From: Erigeron canadensis
Lineage: Eukaryota > Streptophyta > Magnoliopsida > Asterales > Asteraceae
Reading direction: 5' to 3'
Length of the DNA: 64,000 bases
NCBI RefSeq assembly: GCF_010389155.1
Contig: NC_057767.1
Coordinates: forward strand, 6,121,765 to 6,185,764
Position numbers and translations under genes: made by a program. Below are positions 47,259 through 64,000 of this stretch, in pieces. The first letter of the stretch is position 1, and the number at the start of each line of letters is the position of its first letter. Under the pieces are notes generated by a model, which worked only from the letters and a program-made list of their open reading frames with translations, was not told the DNA's origin and did not search any database.

Positions 47259-48334
47259 TACATAGGGCTAATTGTTTGGAAATTATTCCAACTTTCACAC
47301 TTTTGTTTTTGTGGTCGAAATTACTTTTGTAGAACTCCGTACACTTTTTGATTACATGTCTAGTAACTAGCCAATATATCAATATTAAAAATACATCATC
47401 TGCCAACTTAACTAACATAACCCTAAATTCTAAAACATACATCTACCAACATCTCCTTAAGATTCAATCACTGTTGTCGTAAAAAATAAAAGAAGATTCA
47501 ATCATAGTTGGATACTTGGATTTAACCACCTTGTTTTTTGGTAGGACGCTCGGAAGTTGCAAGTACTTGGTTTAGATCTACATTTTCAGATGACACTTTT
47601 CGATGAGATCTAGAGTTAGATCTATCTTATATTTGTGTTTTCGATGTTCTCCTAAACCATCACCACCGCGATGTAAACTAAAAATATGAAGCTATTAATG
47701 TAAATCCATTATCTTGAGCTTTTGTTGGTTTCTAGTTACATCATTATCACATAATTGTGCTACAGCGGAAAGTTTTGATGATTTTAATATAGCTACCATT
47801 GTAAATCCAATATGTTGTTCAAATTTAAAGTAAAGATGATACTTTCTTTTATCCATCATGTGCAAAATGCAATGTATTGTTATTGTTTAGTTTATTTATA
47901 TATAGATGAAATGATATTAGTAATGGTGTCACCGAAAAAAAAATATCATCAGAATGGAAAAAGTAGTGTCACCTGAAAATATTATGTGAAAGAGAAGATA
48001 ATGACATGACATAGTAGTTGGTAGCTTACGTGGCATGATTGTGATTATGTGGCATTACTAATCAGATATTCATTGAAATAAAAATTAAAAAGTGACTGTA
48101 TGAAACCCCATTAAAGATATCCTAGCCGGTTTCCTACTCTCAAATAGAAGTTTTTTTTGTTATGTTAAAAAAAAAAGAAGTTCTTTTTTTGTTGTTGGAT
48201 CCTCACAAAAACAAAATCATCAAAATTTAAGTATTTTTCCAAACAATTAACCCTTTTTATATATCCAAAAAGTTAAGCATTGTAGATGTCTCTTTACATC
48301 TGATAGAAAATAGTTGGTTGGTACTTTTGAATGA

Positions 48335-49205
48335 GTAATGATAAATCCTCCTAATATATTAGTCTAATTATCCTTCTAACCATAAGAGAGATTACAGTGC
48401 CTTCGTTCTAGCTCGTCCCCATGTTCGTTCCTTGTTGGAGGACGAGTGCACACCGTTAGGTGTGACTCGTCTTTAGGTTCGTTTTCGTTGGTCCGTCCAC
48501 ACATAAACGAAAGAACTTGACGTTATTTTTTTATTTTTCTTTTTTCTTTTTTAGGTATTTAATATATGTGTATATTGTATGTATATATGTGTTATGTATG
48601 TATATATCGGTGTGTAGTGGTGGCTGTGAAGAAAAAAAGGCATAAGCCATTTTTTCCGACGAGTGTTACCTGAGTGGTGGGCGGCTGCCAATGGAAAAGG
48701 AACGAAGAACAAGACCACTATATTTATATACTTTACTTTATTTATTTATTATTAGTATTTATTATTATTATTATTAATTTTCAATTTTCACCCCTATAGT
48801 TATATGTAATTCTAAAAACCACCCTAGAATAAATATATTTTCTATATTATTTATGTTATTAATAATAATAATAATAATAATTATTTATTTTCTATATTAT
48901 TATTATTAGTATTATTATTATTGGGTTAAAAGTGTAAAATTAAATAAATAGTGGGTCATAGACTAGTCCTGACATTGTGGGTGTTTTTGGGGAATAGTCC
49001 TTGTTTAGTCCTTTGGCTGATGTGATGCTGACAGAGACCAGTCGTTGGAGGATGAGTTATAGACACTGTGAATGCTCTAAGATCAAGTCACATGGAAAAA
49101 TCAGGGGGGGTGATGAAGAAAGATAATGAGTGGGTTACACATGTCAATATTTGATGATATTAGGAGGATTATTAGGCTAATATTTTAAGAGGATAAATCA
49201 TTTTC
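48335..49205. mobile_element. TIR element with a second TIR element nested inside
   Basis: Outer inverted ends of about 40 bases: left AATGATAAATCCTCCTAATA, right (reverse complement) AATGATTTATCCTCTTAAAA, with continuing pairing. Inside, about 48,387-49,081, a second pair is seen: left GAGATTACAGTGCC and, as reverse complement of the right, GAGCATTCACAGTGTC. Its subterminal DNA is GC-richer. Both are non-coding; the inner one looks Harbinger-like. Confidence 0.6.
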
Positions 49206-49876
49206 CCTTATGAAATTAGGGATTATAACCTGCGGATATAACTAACTACTCGTATAACCAAATGTCTTTACTATGTAAACATTAAAATGTCTATGTCATG
49301 TAATGAAATTTCAAATCTCGGTTATTGAATGTACTGAGATATAAATATCCATTAGTTTTTGATTGATCAGATGCATATGAGGTTATTCTAGATGTCATTC
49401 ACGAGTTTAATCATTTGGATTGGTAGTTTGTGGGGTTATTCTTTGAAGATTGTCAATTTGCGGTAATATGACAATCATCATTTTATACTGAGTTGTAATG
49501 CAATTAGAAAAAAAAAATATATGTATTTGATACAAAACTAATAGTCTAGTAGCTAATGATTTAAATTTGTGGGCTGAAATTTGTCATTTAAAAAAAAAAG
49601 GAAAATTGTAGGTTACTGAACGGTTGTTTCACTCTTTTACATGGTGACTGTTTGGCTTCACAGTTTACAGATATATATGTGCACTGCATGTTTGCCTAAC
49701 CACTCATTATTAATCATCTTTCGAATTACACCAAGCATTTACTTTTTTTTTTGGAAAGGACCAGGCATTTACTTATTACAAATTTTTGTATCAACAAAAT
49801 CCTTATCACTTTTGCTTTATACATTAAACTGACTATTTGAATTTGTTTTTGGTATCTTTTGGTTACGTACTATACA

Positions 49877-51384
49877 ATGGGTGGATGCTCAATGGCAGAT
49901 GATGATCAGTCTCCTTTGACACTTGTTTTGATTGGGAAAACCGGAAATGGGAAAAGCGCGACAGGAAACAGCATCTTAGGGGCCAAGAATTTTGAATCCA
50001 GGCGCAGTTTCCATGGAGTTACAATGAAATCTGAGTTGCAAACAACCAAATTAGAAAATGGCCAAGTCCTTAACGTCATTGACACTCCAGGTATATATAC
50101 TCATGTTTATAATTAGGTGGATATTCCGTACAGTAGACAAAAGTCACATTATATATAGACATTCGTTCAAAGTTAGTTACATTCACAGATACTACCCCTT
50201 TTTATAATTATAAAAAGTTATGTTATAATTATTACTGTATAAAAATATGGTGACACTTTGGCAGGAATTTTTGATCTATCGGCTGATGTTAATTTTATTC
50301 GGAAGGAGATTGTCAGTTGCATTGATATGTCAAAGGATGGCATTCATGCCGTTTTAGCCGTCTTCTCTGTTTGTAGCCGCTTTTCAGAGGGGGACCAAGC
50401 AGCAATACGTAGTTTGGGTACTCTGTTTGGGGACAAAATATATGATTATGTGATAATTGTTTTTACTTGTGGTGATGAACTTGAAGAGGAGGGAAAGAGT
50501 TTTGAAGATTTCTTGAGTGATTCTCCAGATGAATTGAAGGTAATTAAAGCAGGCAATAATATTTATATTTGTTTGTATCGTCACATATTTTGCGTACGTA
50601 AACCTATTATACGATATAATTATCCTTACAAATTACAATCACTGGTTCATATAGTTACACACATTTGGTAATTAGATACTTTGTACCATTTAACCCATTG
50701 TTAGTTTGTTAATTCATCCTTTGCACATTTGATTCTATTCTCTGGTGTGTTTCATGATGATTTTTTATTTTAATGCTAGACTGCATATGGTAATTAGATA
50801 GTTTGTAGTTTGTACTAATTAATTAATATTCTTTGTTTTTTTTCATAAGAAAGTTGTAATTAGCTGTTTATGGAGTACCTTTTGATTTTTAAAGCTGATG
50901 TTACTAATTGCTATATATATGAACTTTTTAATCAAATTATTCAGGAAATTCTTCTTCTTTGTGGGAATCGCCGAGTTCTTTTTGAAAACAGGACGAAGGA
51001 TCCAGTTAAAAAAGCGAAGCAAGTACAAGAACTTCTTTCTCTTGTAAATACATTGCTAGAAAAGAATGGTGGAAAGCCATACTCCTGTAAAATGTTTACT
51101 CAAGAAAAGCAGGTGAGCAACATGTCCTTGCATGTTTCTTGAAGCAAGTCGTTAAAATGGTTAATGCAGTTAACCATTTTAACGCAGCTCGTCAAATTAA
51201 CTGTGTTAATGTGTATTGGTACTCAAAGTAATTTGATAAGTTATTGGTTGAGGCGCAGCTCATTGAGATAATTGAGACGCTTGGAAAGTTATTGAAAGAA
51301 GAGCGGGCTGCTCGGCTGAAGGCTGAGGAAAATGCTAAAAAGCTGGAAGAAGAATTGAATAAGAGCTGGTGTGTTATTATGTGA
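49877..51384 (+). CDS. AIG1/IAN (GIMAP-like) GTPase, gene 4
   Basis: Exons 49,877-50,090, 50,265-50,539, 50,945-51,112 and 51,253-51,384 give about 262 residues. It starts MGGCSMADDDQ; P-loop GKTGNGKS is at residues 20-27, and DTPG lies at the same phase-1 intron as in genes 1 and 2. VFSVCSRFSEGDQ follows, then FTCGDELEE where relatives have FTGGDELE. The exon coding the middle helix of genes 1 and 2 is missing. The last exon lost the ancestral acceptor before GTTGAG (ATTG|GTTGAG), so I place the splice at the next AG (51,251-51,252); 51,258 is an alternative. The protein ends SWCVIM, a textbook farnesylation CaaX box. Likely membrane-attached; its function is known only at family level. Confidence 0.85.
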
Positions 51385-52019
51385 TTATACCGGATTAACA
51401 TGTTTTGAAGCAAAGTGCTAAACCCTATTTTTATCTTTAAATGTCAAAGCTTATTTCGAATAGCTTTGAATAAAATTAAAAAAGAGGATGAAATATGATT
51501 GCTTGATAGGCATAATGCTTGTTCAAAGATCGCGTAATGCGACTCGATCTCTCCTTAATTTTAGTATCAATCAATTTTTTTCACCTCCATGGAATGATCT
51601 TAATTACAGCCGGCCACTTTTGATGTTATATGTTATAATTTTGGAAGGCATTAGCATTTAATCATTGTGATGAGCAGTATGATCTTACAGCCTACTCTAC
51701 CAAGATCACCAGCCAAACTGGTGTTCAATTGTTCATGGTAACTTGGAGGCTTTAATTAGTTGGGCGACTTGAGGGTGATCGAGGTCGTCTCACTCCTCAC
51801 AATCTAACAATTTCGTTAGTGCAAGATTGGTAATAAATATCCATAATCATATTTTAATAAGCATATCTCACAATTTATATACCAATTAAATATGATTCAT
51901 TTCTAATCAACTTATCGATAATAAGGTATTTAAGGCGATTTGGCATGAAGCTTCGACGTCACTTTTATCATTTTTCCAGAGTAAATATTTTTGTTGGCAT
52001 GCATTATTGGCAAGAATAC
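51385..52019. other. Spacer behind IAN gene 4
   Basis: 3' flank of IAN gene 4 and AT-rich DNA. No gene seen before the DGAT2-like remnant begins. Confidence 0.6.
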
Positions 52020-53394
52020 CTCTTCCATGGTAGATGTCGTATTTTTGTTGAAATTTATTGGCTTGCCGACTACCACATACAGTGGTTTGCGATAAGGTAT
52101 TGGTGACCTGCAATTAAAAAAAAAAAAATTTTAAAAAAACAACCAAACCCCTAAATGATGCTATTATAGTATAATTATGTGTTTCTAAATCTATTAAATA
52201 AATAATAAAATTTTCTAGAAAAATGTCCGCACCCTAAGATACCCCAAAATAGAACCGGAGTGATCACTTTATAGCCCGAGAAAATTTCAAGACCCATTTC
52301 CCACAAAGCTTCCACCACTTGTAAACATACGACTGCAACACGAAAGACATGTTGCTTGTTAATCGAGTCGAGGTCAGTGCATTCTAATTAAAAATACTTA
52401 CAAAACATCTGAAAATGTGTATACAGCTTAATTAAACGGTATTCTCATAGCTGTATCGGCCGTTTAATTGGCTTCTTCAATTTCCTGAACATCTGAAAAT
52501 GTTTTAGAGATGGAGGTTCAAACTTAAATTAAATTTATTATCTTAAGGCCATTCTAAATTTATTATCTTAAGACCACTTTATCACTGGTCCACATCGGAA
52601 ATATATTTCTGTATATTCAACGTGGAAGATATATGGGTGGTAGAAGAGAAAACAGGACGATTTATACCTGACCGAAACAGAAAACAGGAACCAAAGGGCT
52701 ATATATTGGTCTCCATCGCAATGCGTATGAATCCTTTCCTCGTTTTCAGATAGGCATTCTATAGTGAAATATATAATATGTTAGACCATCTTTAATTTCA
52801 ACTATCCTTATCACATAAGACACTACCAATAAGGTATAAATATTGATATATTGAAATGTAATATATGGAGTTATGTTAGAATGTCTCCAATGTTGGACTT
52901 GCCAATGCTTAAGAAACAAAAAAAAAAAAGATAATAGACTACAACATAAGACTAATTTTTCAACATTTTTGTAGGAGTTAGGACAGCATCTGATCTAGAA
53001 CCTCAAAAACTATTTTCTTGAAAATGCTATACATGGACTCCAATACAATTGAGATCCAAGTATTTCTCAATTTCTTGAAATCAGGACTATGCATGGTTAA
53101 ATACAATTATAAGGTATTAGTTTAAATTTAAGTGTATTATACACAATGAATTTAAGAATTAGTCCCTCTAATGTTAACTAGAACGGTACCGCGCGCTGCA
53201 GCGACGATGGAGGCGGCGGCAGTGGTGAAGGTGGCGGCGATGGTGAGTATTGTAGGTTATTGATGTAATTTTGTTTTGATAAAATGTTGAAAGTTAAAAT
53301 GTTAAAAATTCAAGACTATTGGATACCTCTGAATCATGCTCCATATAATAGGTCTCCTGCCTACCACCAGGAACAATTATGCAACTATAACCAG
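52020..53394 (-). pseudogene. DGAT2-type acyltransferase pseudogene (four C-terminal exons)
   Basis: Minus-strand exon remnants in the correct DGAT2 order. About 53,327-53,394: [20 protein letters not shown]. 52,668-52,758: LKTRKGFIRIAMET, then PLVPVFCFGQ. 52,233-52,332: SYVYKWWKLCGKWVLKFSRA, then TPVLFWGIL. 52,020-52,107: SPIPYRKPLYVVVGKPINF, then MEE. DGAT2 makes triacylglycerol from diacylglycerol and acyl-CoA at the ER. Splice borders are mostly kept (for example TTAGG|GTGCGG with TTGCAG|G). However, exon 2 of the set has a frame break with a TAG after METNI, and the third has a 2-base insertion giving TGA after RAIK. N-terminal exons and the last exon are absent; a repeat begins at 53,426. 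Confidence 0.85.
53176..53265 (-). repeat. GC-rich GGC/GGT hairpin module (possible Helitron end)
   Basis: Within the pseudogene's intron, the minus strand reads GCTGCAGCGCGCGGTACCGTT and then CTAGT, the shape of a Helitron 3' end (GC hairpin about ten bases before CTAG, followed by T). GGCGGCGGCAGTGG-type repeats precede it. A 5' TC end was not located. Confidence 0.4.
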
Positions 53395-53425
53395 CTCTCA
53401 ATTGAGAGGAGAAATTTTTCCTAGC

Positions 53426-54003
53426 TCTCAATTATTCCTAATCAAATACGATATTTAGAGCAAATATGCAGCCATAAGATACTGATAATGTCAATCTCAA
53501 TTAAATTAATTTTCACTATCCAAGTAGCACAACACCATTAGGTTTCTAAATATGTTCAATTAAGTTTATTTATTTTTTGGTATTTAAATGTTGAACCTTA
53601 TCTATAAACCCTTATAAAAGGTATTGAAATTAAGAAATTAAGCAACTTTTCATAATTCCTAAAATACCCCTACTTCTATAATCCTTTATAAAACATATTA
53701 GACTTTTGATTTTAGAAAATTCAGCAATATTTTCAATATCCTCATATTGCCCCTAATTTACACATTATCTCTAATTCTATATTTCTAAACACAATATCTA
53801 ACACACAATCACTTCTTTCTCTCCTTTCTATTTACACACACCCATATCGATTCCTCCTCCACTATTTTGTATTATTATCACCGTTTAACTGCCGCAACGT
53901 GCGGGCACCAACCCTCGTATATATTATTGACTTCAATGTCAATATTAAAACTTTTAAAAAATAAATTTAATATTCGCACATTGTGCGGGTAAAAAAACCT
54001 TGT
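53426..54003. repeat. Dispersed repeat, copy 2, split by an insertion
   Basis: 53,426-53,596 and 53,925-54,003 together match 41,476-41,720. The roughly 330 bases between (CTATAAACCCTTATAAAAGG to GTGCGGGCACCAACCCTCGT) are absent from copy 1, so they form a nested insertion ending in a GC-rich hairpin. Confidence 0.72.
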
Positions 54004-54079
54004 TATCCGTAGCCTCTAAAAAACACAATATGAACAAAAATATATAAACGGATAAACGGATTTGGTTTTTCCTATTCAT

Positions 54080-54830
54080 TTGATTTAAACTGTGAATTAT
54101 ATTGATATTCAAATATTTACAAATAAGGACATAGCACTTGGTAGACCAAGGCTTATACACCAGAATACACTAAAATCTCACAACAGACATTACATTACCA
54201 GCAACCTTCCAAAGAACAAAGTAGAATATACACATGAAATATGCAAGAAGAAGACCAAGTAACTTCATCTTTCACACCTCACTATTCAACTTTGTAAGCA
54301 TATTTCAGTGTATAGCAGCAAATCCCATATCAATTCAATTGGCCACAAACATGTGATTTACCCACTTGAGATTCCACGGCTCACAAATACTCAGAACATC
54401 CCTAGTCTTCCTAATTCTGATTGACACCAGATTCTATTTGACATTCTCTTTAATAATTCTGCAAACATCTTCTGCATTCCTTTCCTTCTGCTGAAATGTT
54501 CTTAAATTCCTTTCTTGCCAAAGAAAATAAATTGCAGCAGCCAGCAAAAGTTTATTGACCACAACTCCAATATTGTTCTTAGATTTTTGCTTAGCCATCT
54601 CATTCACAATATCCTGTAGACTATGCAATCTCCTCATGCCCCAAATAAAACTCCCTAAATTGGACCAAACCTCCTTAGAGTACTTACATTGGAAGAACAA
54701 ATGGTCATGACTATCCCTACCCGATTTACACAATGCACACGGCAAACAATCAATATCCTTCCACTTAGCCATTTTGTCCTAGGTCATTAATTTTTCATGA
54801 ATTGCAAGCCATAAAATAAAAGCATGCCTA
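54080..54830 (-). mobile_element. 5'-truncated LINE fragment with 16-bp target duplication
   Basis: Minus-strand coding of the RT zinc-binding (zf-RVT) region: HAFILWLAIHEKLMT, a TAG stop at the place of a Gln, then CALCKSGRDSHDHLFFQC and YFLWQERNLRTF, about 54,825 to 54,434. The piece is flanked by the perfect repeat GGTTTTTCCTATTCAT at 54,064-54,079 and 54,831-54,846, the mark of target-primed insertion. No clear A tail remains at the 54,080 end. Confidence 0.85.
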
Positions 54831-54846
54831 GGTTTTTCCTATTCAT

Positions 54847-55217
54847 GTTAACCAGAAAAACAAATGTTTTCACTCAGACGTAATAGTGGTCTAACTGAAG
54901 TATTCTATCCAACATGAAACATCTTGTAAAGATGTTAAGACGGTAAAACTTTTTTAACTTTTTCCTTCAAAGTTAAAACGATAACAAATATGAACTGACC
55001 CAAGTGTAAACTTGAAGTACTGCAGAGGCCCAAAAAAGAAGCCCAATAAAATGGCCCAAAGCATATTCTCACATTGATACTGTCCAATCTAATAATAGGG
55101 TTCCCAAAAATATCGCCATATAAAACCCTAACTTTCAACACCTTTTCACTAACTCTACATCAAACCGCCGGAATCCCTCATTGACGGCCATTCAAGGATC
55201 TTTCTGGAGGCAACAAT
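54847..55217 (+). promoter_or_regulatory. Upstream region and promoter of RPS26 copy 1
   Basis: Telo-box AAACCCTAA at 55,123-55,131. Three GCCCA-type site II motifs lie between 55,025 and 55,062 (AGGCCCA, AAGCCCA, TGGCCCA). The 5' leader with CCGCCGGAATCC and GACGGCC is shared with copy 2. This is typical of ribosomal protein genes. Confidence 0.65.
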
Positions 55218-58149
<2,932 letters not shown>

Positions 58150-60249
58150 GGGTGATAAGCCTTCAATCATCATGTCAGACATCCTATGGTTCTTGAAGAT
58201 ACTTTTCAGTTTCCTTTCTGGCTATGTATCTATAACCTGCTATGTAGGTCTTGACCTTGTGTTCATCAAGATTCTTTTCTGGTTTCGTATTGGTAATGAA
58301 TATCATACTTTGGATGCCATGAACGAATTATGTTCGATTCATTGTTTTTATCTTTGGCCTCTGATTTTATATTAGCTTATTGGTAATTTTGGATTTAATC
58401 TGAAGTTTTCTGTTTAATTGGTTGCTTATTTATCTACTATTCGTTATTAGGCTCTTGAGTTTGTTTTTCAACCGTTAATTGTTGAGTGGGTAATTTAAGT
58501 GACTGAGTTGATTTGAGTACTTAGGTATCAACAAATAGGCTCTTAACGAAGAAAAAACTCGATCTTTCTAAACTTCAATTTTATGTAACTAATTTAAAGC
58601 CTTATCCTGCTCTTCACAATATTTAGCTTCTAATCTTCTAATCTCATTTTAAACTCATATTTATGAACTTAAAATTAAAATAAAGGTCTACTGTTAGCAC
58701 TTTTTTTTTACAGAGAAAATATATGTACATTTATCATATTGAATCATTGTTGAAGCTAGTGGTAACAGTACAAACAAGTGTCGGTCTGGTTCAATACCAG
58801 TAATACCTAATAAAATTCTAAATTCTTTTATGTTTCAGTCTAAGGTCACCCTTCTCTCACTGTACTACTTTTGCTATCGGTTATCCGGAGTATTTTAAAC
58901 TTATAAATATTACTTTAGTGGAGTATAATCGAAGCTGGCAAGCTTAAATATATTTATCTGGTGGTCTTGGCAAATCTATTATTGTGTATTTGGGTACTTG
59001 AAATCACATTGTAATTCTTTTTATTAGTCTTTATATAGTTTTAATTGTGCACAGAAGGATGGGAAGTGGGTTGAAAATATTTAGTGATCTACTAAAGTAG
59101 AAACACAACACAAGTGTTGTCGCCAAGTATTTGCGTCCAACGTAAACGAATTGACCGTTCAAGATATAGTTCATGACGTTTGGCAGGAATTTCATTTACG
59201 AACATAAACAAAAAATTTGTTCGTTGAACATAAGCACACCTCCGTTCGTTCAACTTCATGATCATGAACTTTTGTTTACTCATGTTTGTTGGTATATGTT
59301 CGTTAGGAGGTAACTTGGCAAGAGCAGATGCTAGAAAATGCTTAAAAGTGGAAACATGAATTTATAGTTTTATACGTTGATAATATTGCTCACTCAATAC
59401 TCAATGAGTAGTCATAACTATCAAACTAAAATTCACATTTTAAACAATTCTTATACATAAATTATAAATATTAATTGACTTCTAAACATAATCAATTGTC
59501 ATATGCAATTTTTTTTTACCTGTTATCCATAGTCATGAAAGACGAATCTTGTTGGCTTAGAAATAAACGGCCTAATTGGGGCTAACATGTTTTGAATCAG
59601 AGATCTTTTATCTTAATCTAAATCTAACTATTTTATAAAGCATTTGGTTTTTATAGTTTATTAAAAAATAACTTGATTTACCTAAATTACCCATTTCATT
59701 TATTCACTATATTAAATATCTCCACCTAATACAGCTATAATACCCTTAATATAATTATTATTTACAACATACGTCTCTTAACCCTTAAAATAACCATAAT
59801 ACCTTTTTTTTTATATCAATTACTTTTATATTAATAATCACGCCACTACCATTGCCGCCACTACCACCGCACCGCTGTATCGCGCAGGCATATAACTAAT
59901 AAAACTAATCATTATAACCGATGTCAAAGTTAATAACTTAATATAGAAACCCATTCGCCATTCAAAAAATAAAAAAAATATAGAAACCCATTTTTTTATT
60001 TTAAATGCTCAGTAAATTCTTAAAACAAAGAAATTTGGACAAAAATGTAGACTTCAAAGGCCCAAGAAGAAGCCCACTTCTCTCACATAAAAACACACAT
60101 ATTCTGTGATAATGGGCTAAACAAAAATAGTGTTGCCGAAATATAAAACCCTAATTTTCAACACCTCACAATAACAACAACTTAGCTATACATCTATCTG
60201 CCGGAATCCTTCATTGACGGCCGCTTCAAAATCTTTCGAGGGCAACAAT
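58150..60249. other. RPS26 copy 1 3' flank, spacer and promoter of copy 2
   Basis: 58,150-58,400 is the probable 3' UTR, with counterparts after copy 2. 58,400-60,000 is AT-rich without a gene. A possible tRNA-like promoter pair lies at 58,752-58,800. A CACCGC-rich hairpin block occurs at 59,845-59,900. At 60,058-60,118 site II-type motifs (GGCCCA, AGCCCA, TGGGCT) and at 60,146-60,154 the telo-box AAACCCTAA form the promoter of copy 2. Confidence 0.65.
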
Positions 60250-63234
<2,985 letters not shown>

Positions 63235-64000
63235 GGGTGATAAGGATCCAATCATCGTGTCAGACATATCTGATGGTTCAAGATAATTCAGTTTCCGTTC
63301 TATGATGCTTTTATAACCTTCTATCTAGGTATTGGCATTGTGGTTATAAAGATTCTCTTCTGGTTTTTGTATCTGTAATGAATTTTAAAACTTTGGATTC
63401 CATGAACCCGTTCGATGGTCTTTTTTTTAATCCTTAACATCTAATTCTATATTAGCTTAAGGGTAATTTCAGATTCAACCCAAAGTATTTTGTTCATTTG
63501 GTTGCTAATATCTTCTTTATTCACTAGGCGAAGAGAAGTAGGAAACCAATCCGAATTAACGACGTTTGCGTAGTTAGTTAAAGCCATGTTCTTGTTCCGG
63601 TCTATATGAATATGCAATCATGATACCATTTTCTATGCAAAGATTATATAATGTGTATAAGTATCATAATGAATCATTGGTGAAGCAATGATAATTTTCT
63701 TTTCAAAGAAGAATCTCAACGTGTGACACCATGGCTATAAATTTTTATATATTTAAGTACACATAATTAGGTGGCGATGAGTATTGTATTCATTTTGAAG
63801 CAATGGTCAACTCATCAACAGATGTATGTGACATTATTATTTGATAACAATGATTTAGTCAAGTAAAAGGTAAGTAAAAGGTTGAAAAGAAGATAACGAC
63901 GGTTTTTATCTGTATCTAATTTTATCAACTCTTTAAAGTTGATGTATGCTCGAAGAAATAGACCTACAAGCTTTAAGGTTTCTTCTCTACGCTAATAGAG
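63235..64000. other. 3' flank of RPS26 copy 2
   Basis: Probable 3' UTR to about 63,450, similar to the copy 1 flank, then AT-rich DNA with no gene seen to the window end. Confidence 0.6.

Larger units (their letters stand above)
46265..49876. other. Spacer between IAN genes 3 and 4
   Basis: No gene. Contains an AAGCCCC-rich degenerate stretch (46,400-46,680), a non-autonomous hAT element, a pair of nested TIR elements, (TAA)n/(TTA)n tracts at 48,750-48,930, and about 250 bases upstream of gene 4 that resemble the upstream of gene 3. Confidence 0.65.

Overview
The window is nuclear DNA of a flowering plant. It has AT-rich intergenic DNA, many short-exon genes with GT-AG introns, and Ty1/copia and Ty3 LTR retrotransposon remains. 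It also holds a LINE, hAT and Stowaway-type elements, and cytosolic ribosomal protein genes whose promoters carry site II (TGGGCC) and telo-box (AAACCCTA) motifs. A eudicot is very likely; Asteraceae is only my impression from repeat style and should be treated as a guess.

Layout. (1) 1-2,484: minus-strand remnant of a Ty3 element (gag, protease, start of RT) with frameshifts and stops, joined directly to host intron DNA without an LTR. (2) 2,485-14,240: a three-unit segmental duplication of the small-subunit protein eS21 (RPS21), all minus strand. Unit A has exons 1-2 but no exon 3. Unit B (8,187-9,561) is complete. Unit C has exons 2-3 but lost exon 1 by a deletion of about 892 bp. Units A and C also carry the last exon of a methylesterase gene. 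(3) 13,860-18,351: a complete five-exon methylesterase (MES, alpha/beta hydrolase) gene, minus strand; its duplicate in unit A is only exon 5. (4) 21,287-31,420: a 10.1-kb Ty1/copia element with matching 494-bp LTRs, a PBS and a PPT. Its reading frame is broken and it was invaded twice by unrelated solo LTRs, each with a perfect 5-bp target duplication. (5) 34,875-51,384: a plus-strand cluster of four AIG1/IAN (GIMAP-like) GTPase genes. Three have a G domain and end in a CaaX-type prenylation box. The fourth is a chimera that lost the whole G domain and read through its stop codon. The spaces between them hold MITEs, a SINE-like copy and hAT remains. (6) 51,385-55,000: a broken DGAT2-type acyltransferase pseudogene and a LINE fragment with a 16-bp target duplication. 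(7) 55,218-63,234: two tandem, apparently intact eS26 (RPS26) genes on the plus strand, each with an exon 1 coding only the ATG.

The genes do not form an operon-like system. The common theme is local duplication followed by decay: RPS21 three copies, RPS26 two, IAN four, MES exon 5 two. The observations I rate highest are the paired lipidation signals and the G-domain-less chimera in the IAN cluster, the complementary truncations of RPS21, and the nested LTR history of the copia element. Splice sites were chosen by eye from reading-frame continuity and family alignment, so exon edges are predictions.
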